Numbered from the stretch's first letter, positions 27,007-36,964 are shown. The stretch is 64,000 bases of DNA from Leptospirales bacterium (GCA_013297885.1 JAAFIR010000007.1:1-64000); one strand, 5' to 3'. Numbers and translations: made by a program. The notes: generated from the sequence alone by a model not told the origin.

Positions 27007-28296
27007 ATGTTTAAAAAAATCTGCTTTATTCTACCATTTATCGTTTTTAGTTTAGCTAGTGGTTTATTTTCAGTTAACTTAAAAAAAATCGCTAGTTTTG
27101 ATAGTGTAAAAATTTTAGATAAAATGACTGATAGTAGTAGAGACATGAATAATCTTTACTTTGACAATGGAAAAAGAATTTTAGTCGGGCGAGATTTTGG
27201 ATACCCTGAGAATTATAGATTTTATTTAATAAAGAACCCTGTAATGAATAATACTGTTTTAAAAACTCCAATAGAAATTAAAGAATTTGAAGAAATTAGT
27301 TTTTCATTTAATCAATTTTGTTCATTAGCTAAAAAAGAAAATAATTACAATTGTGAAAAAGACAAACCAAAAGGTGGAATGTATATTGGACCTGAACTTT
27401 GGTATTTGAATTCAGAACAAGGATTTGCAATTTTAGTTTTATCAATTAATTCAAAAGATGGATATCATAGATACCTTGCAAAGTTAGATTTAAAAAGCAA
27501 AGAGATAACGGAAATAAAAAAAATTCAAGTAGACCCTAACTTTGGTTTAGCTTATACAAACGAGGGTGATTTTCAGAAAGATGCAATCCAATGGTTTTCA
27601 GATTTAGATGGAAGACTATTTAGAATCAACTTTCCTGAAATGGAATTCACTGAAAATGTAGCTTGTAGTGAAAAGTTAAAAAAAATTAAACTAGACCAAA
27701 CCACTAAAAGAGAAGCTGAACAAAAAAGAACAGGTGAAAGTTTGGTTCGATTACCAAACCTCAGAACAACTCCTTTTATTTCAGCAGATGAAAAATTTGT
27801 TCTTATGTTTGATTATTCAGATATCGAAGACGGGCATAATAACAATCCAATTGGTTTAGCATATTATTGTGAATTAGAAACAGGTAAGATGGAAACTTTT
27901 CCAGGGCAACATACAGTTTATGCTACAACTATGACAGTTCCCGGAAAAATTATTTATTATGCAAACCAAAGAGGTGAATACTATATACTGGATATGGCAT
28001 CAAAAAAACTGACTAAAGAAGTTAAAAGTAAAACCTCAGGTGATAGAATAGTTATTTTTGAAGATTCAGCAATTGTTTATGAAGATGATTATGCTTGGGT
28101 AGAAGCTAGAAAACTTTCTGATATAAAAAAAGTAAAATCCTATTCTATGTATTCAATGGAAAAAATAAAAAATAATTATACTAGTAAAATTACAATAAAT
28201 CCACAAACTTCAACTTTCTTATTTGCAAATTATGAAGGTAATTTTGAATCACCGATTAAAATGAAATTGTTTATTTACAAGATGTCATCAAAATAA
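27007..28296 (+). CDS. Hypothetical secreted protein
   Basis: A signal peptide (FILPFIVFSLASGLFS) is clear, without a lipobox cysteine. The remaining 400 residues are beta-rich, with repeated segments of the kind seen in beta-propeller proteins (DGRLFRINFPEM, GEYYILDMASKKL), but I do not recognise the family. It has a good AGGAG ribosome site and its own candidate promoter. It converges on the next gene with only one base between stops, without a visible terminator. Confidence 0.6.
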   Translation: MFKKICFILPFIVFSLASGLFSVNLKKIASFDSVKILDKMTDSSRDMNNLYFDNGKRILVGRDFGYPENYRFYLIKNPVMNNTVLKTPIEIKEFEEISFSFNQFCSLAKKENNYNCEKDKPKGGMYIGPELWYLNSEQGFAILVLSINSKDGYHRYLAKLDLKSKEITEIKKIQVDPNFGLAYTNEGDFQKDAIQWFSDLDGRLFRINFPEMEFTENVACSEKLKKIKLDQTTKREAEQKRTGESLVRLPNLRTTPFISADEKFVLMFDYSDIEDGHNNNPIGLAYYCELETGKMETFPGQHTVYATTMTVPGKIIYYANQRGEYYILDMASKKLTKEVKSKTSGDRIVIFEDSAIVYEDDYAWVEARKLSDIKKVKSYSMYSMEKIKNNYTSKITINPQTSTFLFANYEGNFESPIKMKLFIYKMSSK

Positions 28297-28297
28297 A

Positions 28298-28774
28298 TTA
28301 ATCTTTTTTCTTTTGTTTTACAATTCCAAAAATTGGAACATGGCTTGATGTTTCAATTGTTTGGATATTTAGCAAAGTCACAAAATCTTCTTTTAAAGCT
28401 TGAAAAAAACTGGTTTTGCTTGGTCCAAGAGCTGGCATAATTTCAGTTCCTCTAAGTGTTTCAATGCTATCTTCAGTGTTATCCAATTTAATTGCGTTAT
28501 ATGAGTTTGTTTGTTTATAGGAAGCTGGACTAATTTCTACAGGTTTTTCATCATTAAAAATGGGCAGCTCAATTTTTTGAAAAGTTTCATAACTATGAGG
28601 AACAATTTTTAACTGGCCATTTGTTGTAATGCATTTTACATCTGCTTCATGTTTACAATAATAACATCTTACAGTAAAAATTTCTGACTTGGCTTTAGAT
28701 GCCAATTTTGACTTTTTTTTACAACTTGGGCATTCAAATGTAATTTCAGTCAAAGGGGAAGTCATATTTGTCAT
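28298..28774 (-). CDS. Zinc-ribbon protein of unknown function
   Basis: Residues about 14-40 hold FECPSCKKKSKLASKAKSE and then VRCYYCKHEADVKC, two CxxC pairs that should bind one zinc ion. The rest is unstructured-looking with a helical C-terminus. The start could also be the second Met, three residues in. A terminator for the gene upstream lies immediately before the ATG, so it must have a promoter within or be read by leak-through. Confidence 0.65.
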   Translation of the reverse strand: MTNMTSPLTEITFECPSCKKKSKLASKAKSEIFTVRCYYCKHEADVKCITTNGQLKIVPHSYETFQKIELPIFNDEKPVEISPASYKQTNSYNAIKLDNTEDSIETLRGTEIMPALGPSKTSFFQALKEDFVTLLNIQTIETSSHVPIFGIVKQKKKD

Positions 28775-28806
28775 TAAAAAACCTGCTCTTAAATTTTTCG
28801 AGCAGG
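28775..28806 (-). terminator. Rho-independent terminator of the 61-residue gene
   Basis: On the minus strand CCTGCTCG and then GAGCAGG pair around a ten-base loop, and six T follow. It ends one base before the ATG of the zinc-ribbon gene. Confidence 0.75.
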
Positions 28807-28838
28807 ATATTTGAAATTAAAAATTCGTAAAGACATTT

Positions 28839-29024
28839 TTATTTTAAAAGACCTAATTTTTTTGCAATTGCATAAAAATTAGTTCCCCAGCCTACACCTA
28901 AGAAGTTTTTTGCTGGAAACATTTCTTCAGTAGTAGGATCCCAAAAGTCTTTTAGAAAAGCTTCAGTTGATGTTTCTTTACCAATTGGTAAACCCCAAAA
29001 ATTATCTTTCTCTTTTTCTTGCAT
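28839..29024 (-). CDS. Small conserved-looking hypothetical protein
   Basis: The 61 residues (with KDNFWGLPIGKE, FLKDFWDPTTEEMFPAKNF and ending KKLGLLK) have sensible protein composition, an AGGAG site before the ATG and a clear terminator after the stop, which together support a real monocistronic gene. There is no signal peptide or membrane segment. The function is unknown. Confidence 0.65.
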   Translation of the reverse strand: MQEKEKDNFWGLPIGKETSTEAFLKDFWDPTTEEMFPAKNFLGVGWGTNFYAIAKKLGLLK

Positions 29025-29104
29025 TCTTAAACTCCTAACTTTAATTTAATTTAATCCTAAAAAATTTCAAGATTTTTTTAATCTAATTTTTATATTATTT
29101 TTTT

Positions 29105-29223
29105 GGCGAATTTTTTTATTGTAGTTTACACAAAGGCTAGTAAACTACAATAAAAAAACCGGGCTTTTCGTTCCAATCTTTGTTCGTTCCTCACAAAGGA
29201 TTTACACTTCAATCCCTTTTCGC
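29105..29223 (-). repeat. Dispersed modular hairpin element, copy D
   Basis: Minus-strand copy in the gap between two divergent genes. The second stem is perfect: TTTTTTTATTGTAGTTTAC (29111-29129) pairs with 29140-29158. The GCGAAAAGGGATTGAAG block and AAGCCCGG block are both conserved. The first hairpin is weak here. Confidence 0.85.
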
Positions 29224-29309
29224 AAGTTTAGTAGAAATTTCTTTCTAAAAATTAAATACTTCGAATCGCTAAAAAAACATAATAAATTCTGATTGAAAAA
29301 AAAAGGATT

Positions 29310-29696
29310 ATGTCCGATAATAAAATTATGGATCCAAAAGAAAGAGCTAGTTTAATTCGAGAAGGCAATGCTGCATTTAATTCAAAAGATTATTATAAAG
29401 CAAAAGAATTATTTCTCAAAGCAGATTATAAAGATGGTTTGATTCGGCTTGGTGATTATTACATGTATGATAAAAATATGCCGATCTTGGCTTATGGTTA
29501 TTATAAAAAAGCTGGATATGCAAAAAAAATTGATGAAATTTTCCAAAGAATGATTTATGCACTTTCAGTTTGGATTGGTCGTGATAAATTTAAAACACCT
29601 GAAGCGACTGAAAATAATGAACTGGACCCTAACGATTTTGTCGTTCATCCAATTTTAAAACAAAAAGCTTTGGATATTTTAAAAAATTCTCGTTGA
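29310..29696 (+). CDS. TPR-like hypothetical protein
   Basis: The 128-residue protein has two helical repeats of TPR type (IREGNAAFNSKDYYKAKELF and then YYMYDKNMPILAYGYYKKAG), so it likely mediates protein contacts in the cytoplasm. No enzyme motif is present. It has an AAGGA ribosome site. Its 3-prime end overlaps by about 50 bases a possible small gene on the other strand. Confidence 0.65.
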   Translation: MSDNKIMDPKERASLIREGNAAFNSKDYYKAKELFLKADYKDGLIRLGDYYMYDKNMPILAYGYYKKAGYAKKIDEIFQRMIYALSVWIGRDKFKTPEATENNELDPNDFVVHPILKQKALDILKNSR

Positions 29697-29879
29697 TTTA
29701 AAATTACCAGACTGTATCTTCCAAAACTTTTTGGAACTATCTTTATTTTATTTGCTGAAAAAGCTAAAGTGGAAGCAACTTCAATTGCAAATTCCAATTT
29801 TGTTTTATCCGATGATACTTTTGCCAATTTCAGATTTTACATCCGCAAGTTTTTTTACTAGTGGATTTTCTTTGATCAT
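29645..29879 (-). pseudogene. Possible small gene after pgi, frameshifted
   Basis: An ATG overlaps the pgi stop (ATGA) and reads MIKENPLVKKLADVKSEI, stopping 24 codons later. A second frame continues LAKVSSDKTKLEFAIEVAS and on to 29645. One extra T at the junction would give a single protein of about 78 residues. The coupling to pgi supports a real gene, but the family is unknown. Confidence 0.4.
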
Positions 29880-31234
29880 GATTTGCCTAAAGAATTTAAT
29901 TTTGCTTCCACAGTTTTTTTCATTTCTTCAAAACCTTTTTTTCCAAGTAAAGCAAACATATTATTTTTATAATCTTCAACTCCTGGTTGATCAAATGGAT
30001 TTACGCCAAGCATATAACCAGACACACCACAAGCATATTCAAAAAAATAAACTAGCTCACCTAAAGTGGCAGGATTTAATTTTGGAATTAGGATTTCAAT
30101 ATTTGGAACACCGCCTTCATAATGGGCAAGTAAAGTTCCTTCAATTGCTTTTGAATTGATATAAGATAAATTTTTTCCAGAAATATAATTCAGTCCATCT
30201 GGATCTCCAGGAAATTCTTTAACATCTAAATTTTGATTTGCAGATTCAACACGAATTACTGTTTCAAAAATTTCTCGAAGTCCATCTTGGATGTATTGTC
30301 CCATTGAATGAAGATCAGTTGTAAAATTTACACCAGCAGGAAAAATTCCTTTTTTTTCTTTGCCTTCACTTTCACCAAAAAGTTGTTTCCACCATTCTGT
30401 AAAGTATTGAAGTTTTGGATTGTAGTTTACAAGAAGCTCAATTTTTTTTCCAGACTGATAAAGAGTATTTCGTAAAGATGCATAATACAAAGATAAATTT
30501 TTCTCAGGATTTTTTGTACTTTCAATAAAATTCTGCATTTCCACTGCACCAGAAATAAATTCTTCGATATTAATTCCAGCAGCTGAAATTGGAAGTAAAC
30601 CAACTGGAGTGAGAACTGAAAATCTTCCTCCCACATCATCTAGAATCACAAAACTAGTTAAGCCAAATTCATCGGCTAATTTTTTTAACGCACCTTTGGC
30701 TTTATCAGTGGTTGCAAAAATTCTTTCGTTTAACTTTGATTTGCCGTATTTTCTTTCCACTAAAGACAAGATGGAGCGAAATGCAAGAGCTGGTTCAGTT
30801 GTTGTGCCTGATTTGGAAATTACGTTTACTGAAAAATCTTTGTCTTCTAAAAAATCCAAAAGCTCTTTGTGGTAATCAGAATCAATATGATGACCTGCAT
30901 AAATAATTTTTGGACTTCCTGATCTCTGAAAGTTTGAAAACGAATTTATATTTGCTTCGATTATTGCTCTTGCACCAAGATAAGACCCACCAATTCCAAT
31001 CACAACTAAATATTCTGAACTAGATTTGATTTGTTTGGATACTTGTAAAACTTTTTCAATTTCAGATTTGGAAATCGATTTTGGTAAATTAACCCAACCT
31101 AAAAACTCAGAGCCTTTTCCAGATTTTGAATCTAATAATTCTCTCGCAGCTAAAGATTTTTTTAAGTTTGATTCTAATTGGTTCGCAGGAAAAAAAGAGT
31201 TTAAAAATTTTGTTTGAATTTTAATAGATGGCAT
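29876..31234 (-). CDS. pgi: Glucose-6-phosphate isomerase
   Basis: The 452-residue enzyme interconverts glucose-6-phosphate and fructose-6-phosphate. Typical segments are VVIGIGGSYLGARA, NVISKSGTTTEPALAFR with the phosphate-binding SGTT, DDVGGRFSVLTPVGLLP, the catalytic HYEGG region and DQPGVEDYKNN. Length fits the shorter bacterial form. The ATG has a TTGAGGA site. It stands as a separate unit after the glnK terminator. Confidence 0.95.
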   Translation of the reverse strand: MPSIKIQTKFLNSFFPANQLESNLKKSLAARELLDSKSGKGSEFLGWVNLPKSISKSEIEKVLQVSKQIKSSSEYLVVIGIGGSYLGARAIIEANINSFSNFQRSGSPKIIYAGHHIDSDYHKELLDFLEDKDFSVNVISKSGTTTEPALAFRSILSLVERKYGKSKLNERIFATTDKAKGALKKLADEFGLTSFVILDDVGGRFSVLTPVGLLPISAAGINIEEFISGAVEMQNFIESTKNPEKNLSLYYASLRNTLYQSGKKIELLVNYNPKLQYFTEWWKQLFGESEGKEKKGIFPAGVNFTTDLHSMGQYIQDGLREIFETVIRVESANQNLDVKEFPGDPDGLNYISGKNLSYINSKAIEGTLLAHYEGGVPNIEILIPKLNPATLGELVYFFEYACGVSGYMLGVNPFDQPGVEDYKNNMFALLGKKGFEEMKKTVEAKLNSLGKS

Positions 31235-31341
31235 ATAATCCTCAAACTAGAAATATTCTTTTTAGTTATATAAAAGTCTATTAAAAAATATTTGATCAAA
31301 AAAAATAGTTTCTATCATTTTTTTTTCAACACTTTATGGAC

Positions 31342-31373
31342 AAAAAAAAAGCAACCCAAAATGAGTTGCTTTC
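31342..31373 (-). terminator. Rho-independent terminator of amtB-glnK
   Basis: On the minus strand AAAGCAAC and GTTGCTTT pair around a short loop and a run of nine T follows. It starts about 25 bases after the glnK stop. Confidence 0.85.
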
Positions 31374-31397
31374 TTTTATTTTACTTTGAAAAAAGTT

Positions 31398-31742
31398 TTA
31401 GATTGCTGCTGAGCCTCTTTCACCGTTTCTGATTCTGATTACTTCTTCGATTGGCATTACAAAAATTTTTCCGTCACCAATTTTACCTTCACCAGTTTTT
31501 GCAGATTTTAAAATTGCATCAACTGTAGGTTTTACAAAATCATCATTTACAACAATTTCTAATCTTACTTTTCTTAAAAGGTTAACTTGGTATTCGTGTC
31601 CTCTGAATACTTCTGTTTTGCCTTTTTGTTGTCCGTAACCTTGCACATCACTTACTGTTAAACGATAAATTTCATTTTTAGTAAGCTCCGCTTTTACTTC
31701 TTCTAATTTATGTGGTTGAATAATTGCTACAACTAATTTCAT
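31398..31742 (-). CDS. glnK: Nitrogen regulatory protein PII
   Basis: The 114-residue protein is a PII signal protein. It has KLVVAIIQPHKLEEVKAEL at the start, the T-loop EVFRGHEYQVNLL with the uridylylation-site Tyr51, and the nucleotide loops TGEGKIGDGKIFV and RIRNGERG. PII binds ATP, ADP and 2-oxoglutarate and, as GlnK, plugs the AmtB channel when nitrogen is plentiful. It lies 10 bases after amtB, which supports the glnK role, and shares the sigma-54 promoter upstream of amtB. Confidence 0.95.
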   Translation of the reverse strand: MKLVVAIIQPHKLEEVKAELTKNEIYRLTVSDVQGYGQQKGKTEVFRGHEYQVNLLRKVRLEIVVNDDFVKPTVDAILKSAKTGEGKIGDGKIFVMPIEEVIRIRNGERGSAAI

Positions 31743-31752
31743 TTAAATCTCC

Positions 31753-33063
31753 TTATATCCCGTAACCATTCTCGCCATGAATCTCTTGGTCAAGACCATT
31801 AATTTCTTTTTCTTCTTCAATTCTAAAACCAATAGATTTTTCAATGAGGAATGCTAAAATGTATGAAACCACAAAAGAGTAAAGACCAGTTGCAATAACT
31901 GAAATTACTTGAACTTTAATTTGCATTCCACGAGTAACACCTTCAGCAAGTGATAATGCAAAAACACCTGTTAGAATTGCACCAAAAGCACCACCAATTC
32001 CATGAACACCAAATGCATCAAGTGTATCATCGTAACCAAGTTTGCCTTTTAATAAAATTGCACCATAACATAGTGGAGATACTAATAGACCCATTATGAT
32101 TGCAGCTTTAGCATCTACAAAACCTGATGCAGGAGTAATAACAACTAAACCAGCTACGATACCAGAAGCAGCACCAAGTGCAGTTGCTCTTTTGGTATGA
32201 ATCCATTCAATTAACAACCATGAAGCACCGGCAGCAGCAGGAGCAACTAAAGTTACAACAAACGCTCTTGCAGCAAGACCATTAATTGCAAGTCCTGAAC
32301 CAGCATTAAAACCAAACCAACCAAACCATAATAGACCAGAACCTAGTAAAGTGTAAGTCATATTGTTTGGATGAGTGAGTGATCCTGGATCACCTTTTCT
32401 TTTTCCAATTACTAATGCACATGCAAGACCAGCAATACCAGAAATTAAATGTACCACTGTTCCACCAGCAAAGTCAAGTGCACCTTCTTTAAGCAACCAA
32501 CCATCAGCTGCCCAAACCCAATGAGCGACTGGATCATAAACTAGAGTTGCCCATAAGAAAATAAATACTACATATCCAGAAAGTTTAATTCTTTCAGCAA
32601 TTGCACCAGAAATAAGTGCCGGAGTAATTAAAGCAAACATACCTTGAAATAAAAAATGCACAAATTTAGGAATTGTTCCTTCAAGAGTGTCAACATCGAT
32701 TCCATTTAAAAAAGCTAAACTAAAATCACCGTAATATGGATTTGAACCAGAAAAAGCAAAACTATATCCAAAAATTGTCCATTGAAGCGTGAGGACAATG
32801 ATTGCAATAAAACTATGCATCATAGTAGATAATACGTTTTTAGATTTTACAATACCGCCGTAAAATAAGGCTAGCCCTGGAATCATAAAAAATACTAAAG
32901 CAGAAGATACAATTAACCAAGTTGTATCAGCTTTGTCTAATGTTGGAGTAGGAGCTGCTGCAGGAGCTGGTGTCCCTGGCGCATCTTCACCGAATAAAAT
33001 ATTTGGAATTAGCACAAACATAACCATGAGTAGTGTGCTAAATAGAGTCTTTTTTTGAAACAT
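31753..33063 (-). CDS. amtB: Ammonium transporter
   Basis: The 436-residue protein has a signal peptide, then eleven hydrophobic segments of the Amt/Rh family. WLIVSSALVFFMIPGLALFYGG, DFAGGTVVHLISG and the paired histidines in FGVHGIGGAFGAI line the pore. It brings ammonium through the inner membrane. A strong AGGGGG ribosome site precedes the ATG. glnK follows, and a sigma-54 promoter lies 50 bases upstream, so expression should rise under nitrogen limitation. Confidence 0.96.
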   Translation of the reverse strand: MFQKKTLFSTLLMVMFVLIPNILFGEDAPGTPAPAAAPTPTLDKADTTWLIVSSALVFFMIPGLALFYGGIVKSKNVLSTMMHSFIAIIVLTLQWTIFGYSFAFSGSNPYYGDFSLAFLNGIDVDTLEGTIPKFVHFLFQGMFALITPALISGAIAERIKLSGYVVFIFLWATLVYDPVAHWVWAADGWLLKEGALDFAGGTVVHLISGIAGLACALVIGKRKGDPGSLTHPNNMTYTLLGSGLLWFGWFGFNAGSGLAINGLAARAFVVTLVAPAAAGASWLLIEWIHTKRATALGAASGIVAGLVVITPASGFVDAKAAIIMGLLVSPLCYGAILLKGKLGYDDTLDAFGVHGIGGAFGAILTGVFALSLAEGVTRGMQIKVQVISVIATGLYSFVVSYILAFLIEKSIGFRIEEEKEINGLDQEIHGENGYGI

Positions 33064-33112
33064 TAAGTCCCCCTAAAATCGTACTTTTAAAATTATATGT
33101 TAGACTATATTT

Positions 33113-33129
33113 AGCAATTATTGTGCCAA
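33113..33129 (-). promoter_or_regulatory. Sigma-54 promoter of amtB-glnK
   Basis: The minus strand reads TTGGCACAATAATTGCT, with the invariant GG and GC exactly ten bases apart, matching the -24/-12 consensus TGGCAC-N5-TTGCW. It is 50-65 bases before the amtB ATG. Nitrogen control of amtB-glnK by RpoN is well established in other bacteria. Confidence 0.88.
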
Positions 33130-33132
33130 AAA

Positions 33133-33672
33133 TTATAAATTAGTTGAGTAAATTTCAATAATTTTTTTTTCAATTTGATTTAAATCAGCTAATTTTCCTT
33201 TACCTTCATCCCCACAAATCACAATTCCTTCTGTTGGGTCTAGAATTATAACTCCATCTTTTTGAAGAGTTTGAAGATTTCGCTGAACTGCCTTATTATT
33301 GTACATTCCGGGGTTCATTGCAGGAGCAATTATAACAGGAGAAGTATTTGCTAGGTAAGTAGAGCTGACTAAATCATCTGCAATTCCATTTGCAAATTTT
33401 CCTATTGAATTGGCTGAAGCAGGAACAATAGCTAGTACAGCTGCCAAATTTTTCATTTCAATATGAGCCATTCCATGATCATATTCATTTATTCTAACTT
33501 CACGACCAGTCAAAGCTTCAAATGTGATTTTACCAACAAACTCAGTTGCATTTTTAGTCATGATAACTTGAACAGGAAAATTTTGTTTTACTAGACTTCT
33601 AACTAATTCACAAGTTTTAAATGCTGCAATGCTTCCAGTGACAGCAATTAAAATTAATTTTTCAGACTTCAT
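33133..33672 (-). CDS. coaC: Phosphopantothenoylcysteine decarboxylase (CoaC) flavoprotein
   Basis: The protein is a single flavin decarboxylase domain of about 180 residues: [19 protein letters not shown], a His in the HGMAHIEM stretch, [27 protein letters not shown] and the lid CGDEGKG. It makes 4-phosphopantetheine in coenzyme A synthesis. The CoaB synthetase domain is absent, so the two activities are on separate genes here. I use the ATG at 33672; a TTG eleven codons earlier overlaps further into the upstream gene. The start overlaps the CNNM gene by 11 bases. Confidence 0.88.
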   Translation of the reverse strand: MKSEKLILIAVTGSIAAFKTCELVRSLVKQNFPVQVIMTKNATEFVGKITFEALTGREVRINEYDHGMAHIEMKNLAAVLAIVPASANSIGKFANGIADDLVSSTYLANTSPVIIAPAMNPGMYNNKAVQRNLQTLQKDGVIILDPTEGIVICGDEGKGKLADLNQIEKKIIEIYSTNL

Positions 33673-34993
33673 TTGTTTTAGCTGATTCAGTGTGATTTCT
33701 AACAAACCGAACTTGTAAAATTTTATTACCTTGCATTTTTACTACAGTAAGTGTGCCTTTATTTGTTGAAATTTTTGAACCTACATTTGGCATATCTTCA
33801 TGTTTTTCTAAAAAGAAACCTGCAATAGTTCTAACATCTTCCATATTTTTAAGTTCAGATTCATCTATAATATCTTCTAATTCATCTAGTTCTGTTTCTC
33901 CATCTAGATTGTAAGTATCAATGTTTATATCATTTAATGCTTCTAAGTTCACATCAGTTTCATCGTGAATTGGACCTAAGACTTCTTCAATAATATCATC
34001 TAATGTTAAAAGCCCAGCAACTCCACCATATTCATCAACAACAATCGCCATATGTTGTTTATGCTTTCTAAGTTTTTGTAAAATTTTTTCAATAGACAAA
34101 CTTTCAGGAACAAATACCGGAGCTTGCATAATCGATTTTACAGTTGCAGTTTTATTTTTTTGATTTCTAGAAAGCCATTCGATAACAGCTTGAACATGAA
34201 TGACTCCAATAATTTTATCAGTTGTTTTGTTGTAGACAGGGTAACGTGAAAAATGATTTTTAGCAATCACAGGAAGAATATCTTTAATTTTTTCTTCTAC
34301 AGAAAAACCAATGATGCTCAAACGATGTGTCATTACTTCTTTTGCTTCATGTTCAGAAAATTCAAAAGTGTTCTGAATAATTTTTAATTCTTCATTATCA
34401 AGACTTGAATGTTTTGTGTGTTCCTGTAAAAGGATCATCAACTCTTCAGCAGAATGTACAAATTTATGATTTAAATTATTCAATTTAAATGCTTTCATAA
34501 ATTTATTTGTAAATGCATTCATAAAAAAAGTAATTGGATAAAATAAATAATAAAAAAATAAAAGTGGAACAGATGAATTCAGTGCTACTACTTCAGTGGA
34601 TTGAATTGCGATAGTTTTTGGTATTAATTCACCTAATGAAATATGTAAAAAAGTAATTAATATAAATGAAATTGTGATGGAAATTCCATGTAGGTTTGAT
34701 TGGCTCATATCCAAATTTAAAAATGTTGCAAGTTCTAACATTTGTTGAGCTACAAACTTTTCACCTAACCAACCTAGTAAAAGACTGGCAATTGTAATTC
34801 CAACTTGGCAAACAGACAACATATCGTTTAGTCTTGCCACAACAGATTTTGTAGTGTTTGCTAAAGGTTTATTCTCTTTGATTAATTCTTCTAAACGAGA
34901 TGGACGGAGAGAAACCAAAGCAAATTCACTTGCTACAAAAAAACCATTAATTGCTACTAAAAATAAAATAATAAAAATTTCGATGAAAGCCAT
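33662..34993 (-). CDS. CNNM/CorC-family membrane protein (HlyC/CorC)
   Basis: The 443 residues hold an N-terminal DUF21 (CNNM) membrane domain with three or four helices (residues 1-180), a pair of CBS domains (about 200-330, with [14 protein letters not shown] and [21 protein letters not shown]) and a C-terminal CorC_HlyC domain (to 430). Such proteins are thought to export or sense magnesium or other divalent ions; older annotations call them hemolysins. It is the first gene of a unit with coaC. Confidence 0.9.
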   Translation of the reverse strand: MAFIEIFIILFLVAINGFFVASEFALVSLRPSRLEELIKENKPLANTTKSVVARLNDMLSVCQVGITIASLLLGWLGEKFVAQQMLELATFLNLDMSQSNLHGISITISFILITFLHISLGELIPKTIAIQSTEVVALNSSVPLLFFYYLFYPITFFMNAFTNKFMKAFKLNNLNHKFVHSAEELMILLQEHTKHSSLDNEELKIIQNTFEFSEHEAKEVMTHRLSIIGFSVEEKIKDILPVIAKNHFSRYPVYNKTTDKIIGVIHVQAVIEWLSRNQKNKTATVKSIMQAPVFVPESLSIEKILQKLRKHKQHMAIVVDEYGGVAGLLTLDDIIEEVLGPIHDETDVNLEALNDINIDTYNLDGETELDELEDIIDESELKNMEDVRTIAGFFLEKHEDMPNVGSKISTNKGTLTVVKMQGNKILQVRFVRNHTESAKTNEV

Positions 34994-35270
34994 GTTAGAT
35001 TAAATTGGAAAAGATTAAAAATAGTATCGTGGGCATATATTTTAAATTAAAAAAAGTTACAATCTCTCTTAAAATGAATTTTAATACAAGTTAAATTAAA
35101 TGACTTAGAATTTCAAGTATAATTGAAATGTTTTTTTATAGTTTAAAGTTTATTTTCTTAACTAGAAATTTTATTTCAATTTTGTAATATAGTAATTAGT
35201 TACATTACAAATAACTATTTAAAACTATGTAAGATTTGAAAATATAAATTTCTTAAAAGCTGTAGACCAA
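34994..35270. other. Intergenic region between divergent genes
   Basis: This AT-rich 277 bases between the CNNM gene and repeat copy E should hold promoters for the minus-strand operon. I see no clear motif, small gene or RNA in it. Confidence 0.4.
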
Positions 35271-35390
35271 GCAAAAGGGATTGAAGCGGAAATCCTTTTG
35301 TCTTCTTAGAATATTTATTTAGCAAAATAGATTCCAAAAGATTGAAGTGGAAAGCCCGGTTTTTGCAAAGCAAAAATTTGCCAAAAAAAC
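35271..35390 (+). repeat. Dispersed modular hairpin element, copy E
   Basis: Plus-strand copy upstream of sufB with GCAAAAGGGATTGAAGCGG, a weak first hairpin (ATCCTTTTG with CAAAAGAT), GAAGTGGAAAGCCCGG, a perfect TTTTTGC-AAA-GCAAAAA stem and TTTGCC. It ends 46 bases before the sufB start, so it would be part of the 5-prime region or just upstream of the promoter. Confidence 0.82.
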
Positions 35391-35436
35391 TTTACATCCT
35401 GTCCATTATAAATATCTAATATATTAGAGGTGATTT

Positions 35437-36816
35437 GTGGAACAAGAACTAGTTAAAGAATACTACAAAGCAGATAATTTTCCAAAAGGTTTAACCAAAA
35501 AAGTGGTTGAGTCCATTTCTCATATAAAAAACGAACCCTCTTGGCTTACTGAATTTCGACTTAAAGCTTTTGAAGTTTATGAATCCAAACCATTTCCTTC
35601 TTGGGGTTTTTTTCCAGAATTTAATGTGGATATTGATTCTTATACACATTATGTTGGATCAAACCAATCCAAAAAAAAATCATGGGATGATGTGGATCCT
35701 GAAGTGATGCGCAGTTTTGAAAAACTTGGAATTCCAGAACACGAAAGAAAATTTTTAGCAGGCATTGAAGCGATGAACGATTCAGAAACAGTTTATGCAA
35801 ATGTAAAAAAAGAACTCACTGATCTTGGAATTATTTTTTGTGACATCGACACAGCTATAAAAGAATATCCAGAAATTGTAAAAAAATATTTAGGAACAGT
35901 TGTCACAATTGGAGACAATAAATTTTCTGCTTTAAATTCATGTGTGTTCAGCGGTGGATCATTTGCATATTGCCCAAAAGGTGTAAAAACTCCAATGCCT
36001 CTTCAAGCATATTTTAAAGTTACTGCAGCTTCAAGTGGACAATATGAAAGAACACTTCTAATTGCAGACGATGATTCTGAAATTGAATATTCAGAGGGTT
36101 GTAGTTCTGTTCAAGACAAAGGCACAAATTTTCACACAGCAGTTGTAGAATTAATTTCTCATCGCAACGCAAAAATCAATTATACCACAATTCAAAATTG
36201 GAAAAAAAATATGTACAACTGGACTGTTAAACGTGGGATTTGTTATGAAGGAGCTCACATTACTTGGACAGATTGCAACATTGGTGCAAATACAGTTAAA
36301 TATCCGGGAATTGTTTTAAAAGGCGACAACTCAACTGGTTCTGTTTTATCTCTGGCATTTGCTGGACATGGACAAATCCAAGATACTGGTGCAAGAATCA
36401 TTCATGTAGGAAAAAATACTCGCAGCAATATTTTAGCAAAAGGTGTTTCACTTGACGGTGGGGTAAATTCTTATCGTGGACTAGTAAAATTTGAAACATC
36501 TTCTGAAAATTCTTTTTCTCATATCAAATGTGATGGACTAATGATGGACAATATTTCTCAGTCACATGCTTATCCATACAACGATGTTTCCGGATCTCAC
36601 GGAGCTTTAAACTATGAAGCTACTGTTTCAAAAATTGACGAAGACCAATTATTTTATCTTCAAACAAGAGGTCTCTCAGAAGACGATGCAAAACTTTTAA
36701 TTGTAAATGGATTTTGTGAATCTGTTGTAAAAGAATTAAATGTTGAATATTCTGCTGAAATGTCCAAATTAATCAAAATGATTTTAGAAGATGGAAAAGT
36801 AATTTCAGAAAAATAA
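35437..36816 (+). CDS. sufB: Fe-S cluster assembly scaffold SufB
   Basis: The 459-residue protein is Suf[22 protein letters not shown] is the usual N-terminal block, then [40 protein letters not shown], and the C-terminal [18 protein letters not shown] and [20 protein letters not shown]. SufB with SufC and SufD builds iron-sulphur clusters in the cytoplasm. The start is GTG, fixed by a GAGGTG site. sufC, sufD and sufS are not adjacent, so the scaffold gene stands alone, flanked on both sides by dispersed repeat copies. Confidence 0.95.
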   Translation: MEQELVKEYYKADNFPKGLTKKVVESISHIKNEPSWLTEFRLKAFEVYESKPFPSWGFFPEFNVDIDSYTHYVGSNQSKKKSWDDVDPEVMRSFEKLGIPEHERKFLAGIEAMNDSETVYANVKKELTDLGIIFCDIDTAIKEYPEIVKKYLGTVVTIGDNKFSALNSCVFSGGSFAYCPKGVKTPMPLQAYFKVTAASSGQYERTLLIADDDSEIEYSEGCSSVQDKGTNFHTAVVELISHRNAKINYTTIQNWKKNMYNWTVKRGICYEGAHITWTDCNIGANTVKYPGIVLKGDNSTGSVLSLAFAGHGQIQDTGARIIHVGKNTRSNILAKGVSLDGGVNSYRGLVKFETSSENSFSHIKCDGLMMDNISQSHAYPYNDVSGSHGALNYEATVSKIDEDQLFYLQTRGLSEDDAKLLIVNGFCESVVKELNVEYSAEMSKLIKMILEDGKVISEK

Positions 36817-36824
36817 TTTTTTTT

Positions 36825-36964
36825 AGGGCGAATTTTTAAAGTAGGCAAAAATAATTTAGATAAAAAAATCTATTTGTCCAATACCTACTTTAAAAAACAA
36901 GCTCTCGCTTTGGTCAAAAAATTTCATAAACGAAATTTTTTGACCCCGCTTCGATCTTTTTCGC
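36825..36964 (-). repeat. Dispersed modular hairpin element, copy F
   Basis: Minus-strand copy starting nine bases after sufB. It has AGCGAAAAAGATCGAAGCGG, a GGTCAAAAAATTTC-type hairpin (36911-36945), a long second stem using TTTTTAAAGTAGG (36833-36845) with 36884-36896, and AAAATTCGCCC. Confidence 0.85.
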
